Assembly (NCBI GenBank): GCA_003162425.1
Contig: PMOK01000147.1
Coordinates: 1-34,566 of the forward strand
Direction of reading: 5' to 3'
From: Bryobacterales bacterium
GTDB lineage: Bacteria; Acidobacteriota; Terriglobia; Bryobacterales; Bryobacteraceae
Length of the DNA stretch: 34,566 nucleotides
Shown: piece after piece, positions 17,497 through 27,200 of the stretch
Layout of the letters: every line of letters starts with the position of its first letter
How positions within the stretch are numbered: position 1 is the stretch's first letter
The notes under the pieces: generated by a model
Seen by the model: only the letters and a program-made list of their open reading frames with translations
Database searches by the model: none
Told to the model about the DNA's origin: nothing
Made by a program: the position numbers and the translations under genes

Positions 17497-19290
17497 CTAC
17501 TGCTGCTTCAACCAGTCGTCGAGAATCGTGGTCTGAAGAGAATTTGGGCTACCGGCCGGCTTCACCTTAAAACTTCGCTCCATTTTCTGGCCCAGCACTA
17601 CGTCGATCTCCCGGACGGCGCCGCGGCGCGACAGTAGCACGTGGATCTTGTCAGCGGCTTTCTTGGACTTTAGCGTCTCCTCCAGCGACTTTGCATTCAC
17701 GCGCGTCCCGTCGAGTGCGAGGATCTGGTCTTGCGCCATCAATCCGGCGTGTTGAGCGGGCGATTCCCACTCGACGCTCGAGATCACCAGGCTTCCGTCC
17801 TGAAATTGCGCGTCCGCCCCGAGAAAGGCGCCAGGCTGCGCGACAGGAGCCACATCAATATCGAGACCGGCGTATGCGAAGTATTTCCGGTAATCAATGT
17901 CTGAGACCGTCGTCGCGTATTCAAAAACCTCGGACAGCGGAATTCCCGCCGCGCTCTCGCACTCTTCGCGAAACTCCTGATCCGTGAACCCTCGCTTTCT
18001 TTCCTTGTAATACTTCTGATAGAGAGCGCGCATCACATCATCCAGCGACCGGCGATTCGCGGTTTCGTTGCGGATCTTGAGATCCAGCAGCAGGCCTAGC
18101 GCCGCGCCTTTGTCGTAGTAGGAAATGGTTGTGTTGGAGAAATATTCACCGCGGTTCATCCCTTTGATCCAGGTGTCGAAGCTCGACTCCGCCGCGGACT
18201 GAATCAGATGCCCGGGACTGTTCTCGTAGTGCTGAATGTTTTTCTGGACCCTTTCGAAATACTGATCGCGTGTCATCAGACCGGCGCGCACTAGGATCAG
18301 GTCCTCGTAGTAAACCGTGAATCCTTCCGACACCCATAGCATGTCGGTATAGTTTTCTTTGTCGTAATCGAAGGGGCCGAGTGCAATGGGCCGGATGCGT
18401 TTGACATTGTAGGTGTGGAAATATTCATGCGCGACGAAACTCAGCCAGCGGCTGTAACCAGCGGGATCGGACAAAGTGGAGCCGTTGAACATCATGGCTG
18501 CGGAAGTGAGGTGTTCAATGCCGCCACCGCCGGCCCCCATCGCGAGGAACGTATAATGCCGGTACGGAATCTCGCCGATGATCCGGACGGCCGATTCCAC
18601 CATCCGCTTCAGATCGGCGGTGATTTTTGCATGGTCCACGTTGGTTACGTTTTCGATCACCAGCGCGTGCGGAATGCCTTGAACCTCAAAACTTCGGACC
18701 TCCTGGTTGCCCATGAGAATCGGGCAGTCGTAGAGCAGGTCGAAGTCCGGCGCTGAAAATGTGTTGGGCTGCCCCGCGACCGGATCAAGCCCGAGCGCCA
18801 CGGTGTTCCAACCGGAATACGGATGGATCGCAAGAGTTACGGGATGTTGAATGCGCCCGGCGACATGCAGGAAGAGGCTGGCCGGGGTGATGTATCCGCG
18901 GGTATCGTCTAAAAAGCTTTCGGCCACGAAAGGATTGAAAGCGTAAACGTCGTAGCTAACCGTGATGGACTGCGCGTTGTGGGAATCGACATGCCAAGTG
19001 TTTTTGGCGGTCTTACTCCAATCGAGCGAATGGCCCGCGCCATCACTTGCGCGAAAGTTCACCAGGTTTTTGGAGTAATCCATGATGCGGTAATACCCGG
19101 GTGTCCAGGCCGGCAGCTTGAAATCTTGCGCGTCGCCTTTCAGTCCTTCGGTGTGAAAGACGACGTGATAGTAGTGGGTGGCCGGATGCTCCATGGACAA
19201 GTTGATCGCCATGGTCCCTTCAGTCGGCTGGCTGAATGCCGCGGTGATTGCGGCGATCAGAATCGCGACTGCGCGGAGGCAGCTTTTCAT
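17497..19290 (-). CDS. Secreted M61-family peptidase with PDZ domain
   Basis: The protein has 597 residues from ATG 19290, where a signal peptide begins (CLRAVAILIAAITAAFS). An open frame continues upstream to 19380 but lies inside the preceding gene. The zinc site is HEYFH at residues 288-292, with a third ligand Glu322 in WVSEGFTVYYED. This matches the glycyl-aminopeptidase family M61, including the HTYNVKRIRP block. A PDZ domain at about residues 490-580 (GLMAQDQILALDGTRV) follows, as is common in the family. It probably trims peptides with N-terminal Gly or Ala outside the cytoplasm. Its start overlaps the chitinase-like stop codon (ATGA at 19287-19290), so the pair is co-translated. Confidence 0.9.
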   Translation of the reverse strand: MKSCLRAVAILIAAITAAFSQPTEGTMAINLSMEHPATHYYHVVFHTEGLKGDAQDFKLPAWTPGYYRIMDYSKNLVNFRASDGAGHSLDWSKTAKNTWHVDSHNAQSITVSYDVYAFNPFVAESFLDDTRGYITPASLFLHVAGRIQHPVTLAIHPYSGWNTVALGLDPVAGQPNTFSAPDFDLLYDCPILMGNQEVRSFEVQGIPHALVIENVTNVDHAKITADLKRMVESAVRIIGEIPYRHYTFLAMGAGGGGIEHLTSAAMMFNGSTLSDPAGYSRWLSFVAHEYFHTYNVKRIRPIALGPFDYDKENYTDMLWVSEGFTVYYEDLILVRAGLMTRDQYFERVQKNIQHYENSPGHLIQSAAESSFDTWIKGMNRGEYFSNTTISYYDKGAALGLLLDLKIRNETANRRSLDDVMRALYQKYYKERKRGFTDQEFREECESAAGIPLSEVFEYATTVSDIDYRKYFAYAGLDIDVAPVAQPGAFLGADAQFQDGSLVISSVEWESPAQHAGLMAQDQILALDGTRVNAKSLEETLKSKKAADKIHVLLSRRGAVREIDVVLGQKMERSFKVKPAGSPNSLQTTILDDWLKQQ

Positions 19291-20408
19291 CGGCGAGGCC
19301 CCCGTGCGGAAACGAACGCCCGGTACATGGCGTCCAAAAGATCCTGGCTCGCGCCGTCGTAATCCGCACTCAACTCCCACATGAAAATGCCGCCCATCTT
19401 GCGAGTCTCCAGCACCAAAGTTGTTTTGGCTGCGGTGGAACTTGCGTCATCATAAGTAACAAAACCGGGCGGCCTTTGCCCGGAGCCCTCACGGAGCAGG
19501 TAGGGTGCTTGGGCGAGATTGTCGAAATACGATTTCCATCCTAGACGATTAATGCGTGGTTTTATATCAGCGCCGTAATTGACTGACGTGGTGGTTTTGC
19601 CGCAATTGCAGATGTCCCACAGCGATTTGGCGCCTTCGAAATCGTAGCCGTAAAAGGCGGTGCCGAAATTCAGTTTCTGGCGCGGAACGCCGTATGTTTT
19701 TTCGAAGAGGTCCATGGATGTGGTCAAACTGCCTTCCGAGCCTGGATCGGAAGCGCTCTGGAGGATGGGTGAATTGTGTCCGGCGTGGTTGCTCCACGGA
19801 CCATGGAAATCGTAGGTCATCACGTTGATGAAGTCGAGGATGGGAGCGAGCGAGGGTACGTCGAAGCCCGTGCCCCAGCCGGGCGGATTGGAGGGGATGG
19901 CCATGGAGAGCAGAAATCCCGGCGCGGGCATTTCAGCGCGCAATGCTTGCATGAGGAGAATGCAGGGTTGGGTATCGGCGGGCGCGTTGGGGACCTCCCA
20001 GTCGATGTCCACGCCGTCGTATCCGTTCGCGGTGACGAAGTTATGCACATTGCGCGCGAAACTTTTCCGCAAGGTCTCGCTCTTGGCGACGATTGCGAAT
20101 GCCGCTTGCGACGCATCAGCGCCGCCAATCGAGATCAGAACTTTCACTCCGGCGGCGTGGGCCCCAGCGATCAGCGCCGGCTCAAGCAGGGTCGGATCGA
20201 TCACAATACCGCCGTCCGCCTTGGGGTCAATCGCGAGAAATGAGTGCGCAATGTGAGTGAGTTTGCGAAAAGGAATCTGAGCCGCGCTATAGGCAGGCGT
20301 CTGCGCTTTGGCCCCCATCCAATAGTAAGCAAGCAGGCGAGTTTGGGCGGGAAGCGGCAAGTTGTAAGCCAACAGAAACAGCGCGATGAAAATCCTGCGT
20401 AGGGTCAC
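19287..20408 (-). CDS. Secreted GH18 chitinase-like glycosidase
   Basis: The protein has 373 residues from GTG 20408, which starts a signal peptide (TLRRIFIALFLLAYNLPLPAQ). The frame extends upstream to 20774, but that part is antisense to the AbrB gene and unlike the family. The GH18 active-site motif is intact: DGVDIDWE at residues 131-138, with Glu138 as the acid/base. SIGGADAS and MTYDFHGPW are further GH18 blocks. The likely substrate is chitin or another N-acetylglucosamine polymer, possibly peptidoglycan-related glycan. No chitin-binding domain is seen. It is translationally coupled to the downstream M61 peptidase. Confidence 0.92.
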   Translation of the reverse strand: MTLRRIFIALFLLAYNLPLPAQTRLLAYYWMGAKAQTPAYSAAQIPFRKLTHIAHSFLAIDPKADGGIVIDPTLLEPALIAGAHAAGVKVLISIGGADASQAAFAIVAKSETLRKSFARNVHNFVTANGYDGVDIDWEVPNAPADTQPCILLMQALRAEMPAPGFLLSMAIPSNPPGWGTGFDVPSLAPILDFINVMTYDFHGPWSNHAGHNSPILQSASDPGSEGSLTTSMDLFEKTYGVPRQKLNFGTAFYGYDFEGAKSLWDICNCGKTTTSVNYGADIKPRINRLGWKSYFDNLAQAPYLLREGSGQRPPGFVTYDDASSTAAKTTLVLETRKMGGIFMWELSADYDGASQDLLDAMYRAFVSARGPRR

Positions 20409-20483
20409 GATCAAGGTTCTCTGAGAGCTTTCACAATGAGTATAAGGCAATGCGCATTTGATCGCTCCTATGGACCTGCTATT

Positions 20484-20831
20484 GTGAAGTTGGAAACCCC
20501 ACAAACTACAGTGACCGTCACCGTCAAGAACAAGACACCTCTCGTGGTACCTTCTGCGGTCCGCCGTCGTGCGGGCCTTAAGAACGGCCAGGAACTTGAA
20601 TTCAAGGTTGCGGGCGGCGTAATCACTATCCTTCCCAAGTTGCCGACGGCTGACGACGAATATACTCCGGAACAGAGGCGAATCGTTAACGCCAAGCTGG
20701 CAGAAGGCCTGGGCGACATCAAAGCTGGCCGCACCCATGGCCCATTCAACAGCGCCGATGAGATGATCGCCCACATGCAGGCCCGACTCGAGAAGAGAGC
20801 ACCTGCAAAACGAGCGAAACGTGCTCGATGA
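20484..20831 (+). CDS. AbrB/MazE-type antitoxin
   Basis: The protein has 115 residues from GTG 20484; the frame opens at 20436 but the extra residues do not look like the family. The N-terminal half is a SpoVT/AbrB-type DNA-binding domain: VTVTVKNKTPLVVPSAVRRR followed by AGLKNGQELEFKVAGG. This swapped-hairpin barrel binds operator DNA and usually represses its own operon. The C-terminal half is basic and should contact the toxin. Its stop overlaps the toxin start by ATGA (20828-20831). It is divergent from the chitinase-like gene, with 75 bp between starts. Confidence 0.85.
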   Translation: MKLETPQTTVTVTVKNKTPLVVPSAVRRRAGLKNGQELEFKVAGGVITILPKLPTADDEYTPEQRRIVNAKLAEGLGDIKAGRTHGPFNSADEMIAHMQARLEKRAPAKRAKRAR

Positions 20832-21073
20832 CCTTACGGTATTCCGAAAAGGCTGGAAAGGCTCTTGAGACCCTCCCCACCAACATACGCAAAGCTTTTT
20901 TCAAACAGGTGAAGTTCTTGGAGCAAAACCTGATGCATCCGTCGCTACACGCCAAGAAATACGACGAATCGGAGGATCTCTGGCAGGCCCGCGTCAACAA
21001 AGGCTGGCGCTTTTATTTTCTCATTCAGGATGACGTCTACTACATCGTGGACATCATTCCGCACCCGAAATAG
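20828..21073 (+). CDS. RelE/ParE-superfamily toxin
   Basis: This 81-residue protein shows a compact alpha-beta toxin pattern. Two helices (EKAGKALETLPTNIRKAFFKQ) lead into LHAKKYDESEDLWQARVNKG, then WRFYFLIQDDVYYIVDIIPH. The length and the final strand with a conserved RFYF and a terminal His fit RelE-type ribosome-dependent mRNA interferases or the related ParE group. It is coupled to the antitoxin by a four-base overlap. Both genes are intact, in contrast to the broken vapBC 10 kb upstream. Whether it cleaves mRNA cannot be decided from sequence. Confidence 0.85.
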   Translation: MTLRYSEKAGKALETLPTNIRKAFFKQVKFLEQNLMHPSLHAKKYDESEDLWQARVNKGWRFYFLIQDDVYYIVDIIPHPK

Positions 21074-21114
21074 TTCGATGCAGCGCCCAACGCACGATCA
21101 GGGCCGACTTGCAG

Positions 21115-21993
21115 TCACTTGTCGGGTTCGAGATAGTATACTTTCCGAAGTGGCAAGAGCCGACGCTCAGTTTCTGGAATCCGCTCGTAGTGCTCTGTCC
21201 ACAGGTCAAACAGGCGCTCCGAGTCGATCATCATAATACGTCTAGATTCTTGTCTCCTTGCTTCGTTCTCGGCATCACGTGTGAAGCCGCTCCTAGCGAC
21301 AAATATTCCTATATCCGAATCACTCAAAAGCGCCATAAACGCGCGAAGGCCATCCACAGTTATCTTATCTGCACGCCGCTTTACTTGCACCTTGATCCTC
21401 GGACCTTTGATGCCAAGTGGATCAGTGTGGGCTATCACGTCGAACCCCCCGTCTGGTCCCGGAGGTGAAACCCATTCAACGTAGTAGCCCATGCCTCCGA
21501 GGAGCCCTGCTACGAGTTGTTGGAAATCGTACGGAGCCATCTCCCCCAGGTAAGCATCTATTTCCGACCAGGCGGCTTCCTCAGCTTCCTCAAGGTTCGT
21601 TGCAGCCACGGCAGCACTGGAAGCCTCGTCTAACTCTTCAGGCTGGTCAGCCTCCCACTTCCGATATAGGCGGCCAGATTCCCGATAAAACTCCTGAGGG
21701 TCCTTGAATTTCTCTAGAGCGCGGCGGCCTTCGTCAGTCAGCGTCCACACTCCTTTAGTTTTGGTTAGCCATCCAGCTTTCACAGCTGCAATAGTTGAAA
21801 ATCGAACGATTTTCTCATAGCGTCGCGTACCAGGGCGCTTGGGGTAGTCGCGCTTCTCAAATTCAGTAGGAGGCACCCGGTTCTGAAGTTGCCCCATGAT
21901 CTCTCTTACAGGGAGCCCCTCGGGCTCATGTGAAAGGAGCTCAAAAACACCACGTACCAGTTCGCCAGATCTTCGCTGAGTGATTTCGGCCAT
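21115..21993 (-). CDS. Mrr-family restriction endonuclease (orphan)
   Basis: The protein has 292 residues from ATG 21993; GTG 22011 is an alternative start. Residues ~1-100 are a winged-helix Mrr N-terminal domain (GLPVREIMGQLQNRVPPTEF, VWTLTDEGRRAL). An acidic linker follows. Residues ~155-265 are the Mrr catalytic domain of the PD-(D/E)xK fold: Asp185 in GGFDVIAH and Gln203-Val-Lys205 in KVQVKRR, an intact QxK-type site. Type IV enzymes of this kind cut modified DNA and need no partner methylase, and none is nearby. Its neighbour on one side is the toxin-antitoxin pair, so this is a small defence-type cluster. It converges with the toxin gene (41-bp gap). Confidence 0.88.
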   Translation of the reverse strand: MAEITQRRSGELVRGVFELLSHEPEGLPVREIMGQLQNRVPPTEFEKRDYPKRPGTRRYEKIVRFSTIAAVKAGWLTKTKGVWTLTDEGRRALEKFKDPQEFYRESGRLYRKWEADQPEELDEASSAAVAATNLEEAEEAAWSEIDAYLGEMAPYDFQQLVAGLLGGMGYYVEWVSPPGPDGGFDVIAHTDPLGIKGPRIKVQVKRRADKITVDGLRAFMALLSDSDIGIFVARSGFTRDAENEARRQESRRIMMIDSERLFDLWTEHYERIPETERRLLPLRKVYYLEPDK

Positions 21994-22223
21994 TTCTACA
22001 GAATCTATCACAGAATAGGCATTAATGAGATGCCAGTCCGAACTGCTGTCTGAGTTGAGGTGGCATTGAAAGATCGTAATCGGTCAAGCACCATCGTGGG
22101 GCGGATCGGCTGCACCGCCAGAAACGGCATCCAGGACCACTGCCGTTCGGATGATCCCTGGCCCTGCAAGGCGGAATCAACCCATTTCGTTATACAATCC
22201 AAGTTCGAATGGTAAAAGGAGAC

Positions 22224-23345
22224 ATGTTGAGGAAACAATGCGCCGCGGCTATCCTGATGGCCGGAGCTATGCACATGAATGCGGCAACGAAAATTGTGGG
22301 AGAGGACTTCGGCACGACGCGCGATGGCGCCGCGATCCACATTTATACTCTGACTAATCAGAAGGGCGTCGAAGTCAGGATCATGAACTATGGGGGCATC
22401 GTCGTTTCCATCAAGGCGCCCGATCGCACCGGGAACGCGGCGGATGTCGTGCTGGGCTTCGACGCACTGGCTGGATATCTCGCTAATCCGAGCCCGTTCT
22501 TCGGCGCTCTGGTGGGCCGCTACGCGAACCGGATCGCTCACGCCAAGTTCACACTGGACGGCGTCGAGTACAAGTTAGAGAAGAATGATGGCGACAACAC
22601 CTTGCACGGCGGCACGCATGGGCTGGACAAATTCGTATGGACGCCGCGCGAGTTACCCGACGGCGGCCTACAGCTAACCGTGACGAGTAAGGACGGCGAT
22701 GAAGGGTTCCCCGGCAATCTCAAAGTCATCGTGGTCTATCACCTGAACGATTCGAACGAGCTGAAGATCGACTACGCGGCTACCACCGACAAAGACACGG
22801 TGATCAATCTCACGAATCATTCGTACTTCAATTTGAAGGGGGCCGGCGACGGCGATATTCTCGGCCATCAGATTACTGTGAAAGCCGATCGATTTACGCC
22901 CGTGGATTCGGGCCTGATTCCTACCGGCGAGTTGCGGCCAGTGAGCGGAACACCATTCGATTTTCGCAACTCGACAGTCATCGGCGCGCATATTGGGGAC
23001 AACGACGAGCAGCTCAAACTCGGCCACGGCTACGATCACAACTGGGTACTGAACAAAAAAGGGAGCGAGCTTAGACTGGCCGCACGCGTGGAAGAGCCTT
23101 CCTCTGGCCGTGTGCTGGAGGTGCTCACCACGCAGCCCGGCGTACAATTTTACACGGGGAATTTTTTGGATGGGACCATCCATGGCAAGGGCGGCAAGGT
23201 CTACCAGCGCCGGTACGGCTTCTGCCTGGAGACGCAGCATTTCCCGGATTCGCCGAACCAGCCGAAGTTTCCTTCTACGGTTCTCAAACCGGGCGAGACA
23301 TTTCACAACACGACAATCTTTCGGTTTTCCACCGCGGCGAAATGA
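22224..23345 (+). CDS. Exported galactose mutarotase (aldose 1-epimerase)
   Basis: The protein has 373 residues from ATG 22224. ATG 22209 and TTG 22227 are alternatives, and AGGAG at 22217-22221 spaces best for the TTG. A signal peptide is likely (QCAAAILMAGAMHMNAA), so it should work outside the cytoplasm. Family blocks are all present: NYGGIVVSI, GRYANRIAHAKF, HGGTHGLDKFVW, LTNHSYFNLKG, HGYDHNWVL and FYTGNFLDG. GalM interconverts the alpha and beta anomers of hexoses; an exported form would prepare sugars for uptake. It is a single gene. A TATACAAT stretch at 22191-22198 could be its -10 region. Confidence 0.92.
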   Translation: MLRKQCAAAILMAGAMHMNAATKIVGEDFGTTRDGAAIHIYTLTNQKGVEVRIMNYGGIVVSIKAPDRTGNAADVVLGFDALAGYLANPSPFFGALVGRYANRIAHAKFTLDGVEYKLEKNDGDNTLHGGTHGLDKFVWTPRELPDGGLQLTVTSKDGDEGFPGNLKVIVVYHLNDSNELKIDYAATTDKDTVINLTNHSYFNLKGAGDGDILGHQITVKADRFTPVDSGLIPTGELRPVSGTPFDFRNSTVIGAHIGDNDEQLKLGHGYDHNWVLNKKGSELRLAARVEEPSSGRVLEVLTTQPGVQFYTGNFLDGTIHGKGGKVYQRRYGFCLETQHFPDSPNQPKFPSTVLKPGETFHNTTIFRFSTAAK

Positions 23346-23370
23346 TCGGAAAACCCGATGATATAATCGG
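23345..23370 (+). promoter_or_regulatory. Candidate promoter/operator of the methyltransferase-NRPS operon
   Basis: A perfect TATAAT at 23362-23367 lies only 9 bp before the GTG start of the methyltransferase, so the mRNA may be nearly leaderless. Just upstream is a 5-bp inverted repeat (ATCGG 23345-23349, CCGAT 23355-23359), and ATCGG recurs at 23366-23370. No -35 box is evident. Confidence 0.35.
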
Positions 23371-23376
23371 CGGAAC

Positions 23377-24213
23377 GTGATCTCAGTCTGCACCAAGTCT
23401 TATTGGGACGATATCGCAACGTCCTTTTCGGTTCTTGGCCCGCCGCTCAAGCCTTCGAGCGAAGACGTCCAGTTGGTCGAGAAGGCGGTTACCAATTTGA
23501 GCTCCAGCCATCCTGGAGAACCGCTTCGCGCCCTGCTGCTGGGAGTGACGCCCGAGATCGCGAAGATGTGCTGGCCGGAAGCATCGACGCTGATGGCCGT
23601 GGATAACTCGCTGGCCATGGCACAGGCTGTCTGGCCGGGAAACATTCCCGACCAGCGCTGGGTGGTCTGCGGCGACTGGTTCGCTTTACCGCGGCCGAAC
23701 TCTTCCTGCGATGTTGTGATTGGCGACGGCTCCCTGAACTGCGTGAGATATCCGGATGGCCTACGTGCCCTGGCGAAAAACATTCGTGACGTGCTACGCC
23801 AAGACGGTGTTCTGCTGTTGAGATGTTTCGTACAGCCCGCGATGAAGGAGCTTCCCGAAGAGGTGTTTTCGGATCTGCTTCAAGCCAGAATCCCAAGCGT
23901 CAACCATTTCAAGTTTCGACTGCTAATGGCGATGCAATCCAGCACCCAACAAGGTATCTCGGTGCATGATGTTTACGAGAAGTGGGTGGATAGCGGCATT
24001 GACAAGGAGTGGTTGATGGCTCGCACTGGCTGGGAGAAGCGCGCTTTCCAGTCAATCGAGATGTACAGAGGTCAGGATGTAGTTCACACATTCCCGACCG
24101 TATCAGAGCTGAGGGCCGTGCTGCTCGAATTCTTTGATGAAACTTCGGTCTCGATTCCGGCTTACCCGTTGGGCGAGCGCTGCCCCCGTTTCGTGTTGAG
24201 GAAGCGCCGGTGA
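23377..24213 (+). CDS. SAM-dependent methyltransferase of the NRPS operon
   Basis: This 278-residue protein has the class I Rossmann methyltransferase pattern. SYWDDIATSF near the N-terminus is followed by motif I (ALLLGVTPEIA), the acidic residue ending strand 2 (LMAVDNS), a CGDWFALP segment and VVIGDGSLNCV. Residues 150-278 form an extra helical C-terminal part, unusual for a generic enzyme, that may set the substrate. The GTG start is preceded closely by TATAAT. The stop overlaps the NRPS start by GTGA (24210-24213), so the two are made together. That context suggests methylation of the NRPS product, its precursor or the tethered intermediate. This is inference; no substrate motif is recognised. 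Confidence 0.82.
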   Translation: MISVCTKSYWDDIATSFSVLGPPLKPSSEDVQLVEKAVTNLSSSHPGEPLRALLLGVTPEIAKMCWPEASTLMAVDNSLAMAQAVWPGNIPDQRWVVCGDWFALPRPNSSCDVVIGDGSLNCVRYPDGLRALAKNIRDVLRQDGVLLLRCFVQPAMKELPEEVFSDLLQARIPSVNHFKFRLLMAMQSSTQQGISVHDVYEKWVDSGIDKEWLMARTGWEKRAFQSIEMYRGQDVVHTFPTVSELRAVLLEFFDETSVSIPAYPLGERCPRFVLRKRR

Positions 24214-27200
24214 CTGCCGCGGAATCAGCCGAGTTGTACTCCCTGACTTCCCTACAAAAAAGCATGGTGCTGGCCTCGCTGCGCGCACCGCGATCCGGTG
24301 CTTACGTCTTGCAGGATGTTTGCGAACTGAGCGAAGATGTTGACGCCGAACTCCTCGAGCGCGCGTGGCGTCAAGTGGCGCAACGCCACGCGGCCTTGCG
24401 CACCAGCGTCATTCTTGCGGAGAACAAGTTTCTGCAGCGCGTGCATGCGAATCCGTTGATTCCGTGGCTCACGCTGGATTGGAGCGGCATCGCTCCAGAC
24501 CACGGGCAGCAAACGCTGGCGGAGTTCTTGCGCCAGGACTGGGAACGTGGATTCACTTTTGATGACGGCGTTCCCATGCGTTTCACGCTGATTCGGAGTT
24601 CGGAACGCTCACATACGCTGATCTGGACAATCCACCACGCCCTGCTGGACGGGCGCTCGCTAGCCATCGTGTGGCAAGAGTGGTTCGGCATTTACGACGC
24701 ACTCCGCCGCGAAGAAGAGCTCCGGCTGGACCATCCGAAAGATTTCCGCGATCATGTTGACTGGGTCCAACAGCAAGATTTGAACCGGGCCGAGCAGTTC
24801 TGGAAGGAATATTTCGCCGGAATTTCCCAGACTACCGATTACGTCATCGACCGGGTCCGGCCCGCACGCGCTTCCTACACCGAAGGTGCGGGCAAAGAGA
24901 GAGTGCAACTCTCCGAGGAGCTAACCGGGGAGATCGATAGTTTTGCGCGGCGTCACGAGATCACCGTCAACACCATGGTTCAAGGCGCATGGGCACTGCT
25001 GCTTGCACGCTACAGCGACAGGTCCGATATCGTTTTCGGGACCACTCGTTCTGGCCGCCGATCCTCGGTTGAGGATACCGCTGGAATGGTTGGCGTTGTC
25101 ATCAATACATTGCCATTTCGGATCGCTGTGCCCGCACATCTTCCGCTGCTCTCGTGGTTAAAGCAGATCCGCGAGCAATGGATCGCGATGCGGGAGTTTG
25201 AGCACACACCGCTGGAGAAAATCTGGGAATGGAGCGGTCTGCCGCCTGGCATGCCGCCCTTCGACACGTTGCTTGTTTATGAGCACGAGCCTCTTTCTGA
25301 AACCATCCGAAAGCTCGGCGGCAATTGGCAGCATCGCAGCATCACCCGAACGCAGCGCACAGATTCTCCGCTAACACTCGCGGCTTATGGAAGGCCGCTG
25401 TTGACTCTGGAAATTGTCTACGGCCTAAGCCGGTTCGGGCGCGAGTGTGTTCGAGCCATGACCGGACATTTGTCTACGCTGCTCCAGAGCTTTGTCGCGC
25501 ACCCAGATCGCCCGCTCGCGGAACTGAAGATGCTCACCGAGCACGAGGAACGTTGGCTGCTTGATGATGTTAACCACACCCAAACCCCCTATCCACGGGA
25601 TGTGTGCGTTCACCGGCTCTTCGAACTGCAGGCAGCGCGAATTCCGGCCCACGCTGCATTGGACGCTCCCGGCGGAACCGTTTCTTATCAGGAGTTGAAT
25701 CAGCGCACCAATCGACTGGCGCAATTTTTGCGTGAAAAAGGCGCACAACCCGAAGACTTCATCGCAGTGTGTATGGATCGGTCGCCGGAGGCAGTCATCG
25801 CAGTTCTCGGAGTTGTGAAAGCGGGTGCGGCTTTCCTTCCGTTAGATCCCCGTCTTCCGGAGGCGCGGCTCACGCCCATGCTGGAAGACGCGCACCCGAA
25901 GTTTGTGCTCACCGACGACGCCAGTTTTTCGAAGCTGATTTCTTATGGTTCCAGCGTGCTGAACCTCGGCCAGTTGGAAAGCGATATGGCCCGCTGCTCG
26001 GAAGAGAATCTTCCCGAAATCGCTGTGCCGGCCAACGCCGCTTATGCCATCTATACTTCGGGTTCAACGGGCAAGCCGAAGGCTGTGGTGATCACGCATC
26101 AGTCTTTGGTGAGCTACGTTCTAGCCGCGGCGTGCGTATACGGAATCCCGGATTCCGACCGCCGTATTCAGTTTGGCTGGATGGGAAGCGATTTTTTTGT
26201 CGCCGAAGTCTTCAACCATCTATGTGCCGGCGCAACGCTGGTCTTTTGCCTGGACCGGCAAGGGAATTCAGTCACGGAATTCTTGCAGCTTCTCGACCAG
26301 CAGCGTATCACAATCACCGGCATGCCAAGTTCGTGGTGGCATCAGTGGGTCGCGTTATTTTCCCAAACTGGTTTTACGCGGCCCCACTCGTTGCGAGCGG
26401 TGATCACCGGAATGGAACAAGTGAACCCCGCCGCGCTCCAAACCTGGAAGCGTGAGGTTGGCACGAGTATACGGTGGTTTAACGCCTATGGTCCTACCGA
26501 AACCACCTGCACGTCGACGATCTACGAGGCGGGCTCGTCCGAATGGGAGGGCGAGCAGTTCGTGCCCATCGGTAAGCCCGTCGCGAATACTCGAACGTAT
26601 GTTTTGGACCGCGAGCGGAACCCTGTCCCAGTGGGTATACCGGGCGAGCTTTACATCGGAGGCGTGGGCGTGGCGCGCGGGTACTTGAATTCGCCGGAAT
26701 TGACCGCTCAGCGATTCCTGCGGGATCCTTTCAGCGCCGATCCCACGAGCCGGCTGTACCGGACTGGCGATCAGGTATTTTACCTGCCGGACGGCAATCT
26801 TGTTTTTCTGGGGCGTTTGGACAGGCAAGTGAAGATCCGCGGTTTTCGAGTGGAACTCGACGAAATCGAAGCGGTCTTGGCAAGGCACCCGTCGGTTCGC
26901 GAATGCGCGGTGATAGTTCAGGGCCAGGAGAGCCAACAACGGCTGATCGCATACCTGTCTGCTCGCGGCGAAGCAGATCCCGGCCAACTGCGCCGGCACG
27001 TTTCCGCGCATCTGCCATCCCACATGCTTCCGGCAGCATTCGTAATCCTCGCCAGCATGCCGCATACTTCAGGCGGAAAAATCGATCGTCAATCTCTTCC
27101 GGCGTTCGAACCGGAGCTGCTTGGTCCGGATCAACAATTCCAAGTGCCTGCCACCGCAACCGAGAAACGGTTGGCCGCCCTGTGGCAACAAGCGCTCGGC

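Noticed and set aside
20409-20774. Upstream extension of the chitinase-like frame
   Set aside because: It is antisense to the AbrB gene and lacks family resemblance; the signal peptide starts at GTG 20408.
22008-22541. 177-codon minus-strand frame overlapping the mutarotase 5' end
   Set aside because: Most of it is antisense to the mutarotase. The last ~50 codons lie in the intergenic gap and look somewhat protein-like, but I could not assign them to a family.
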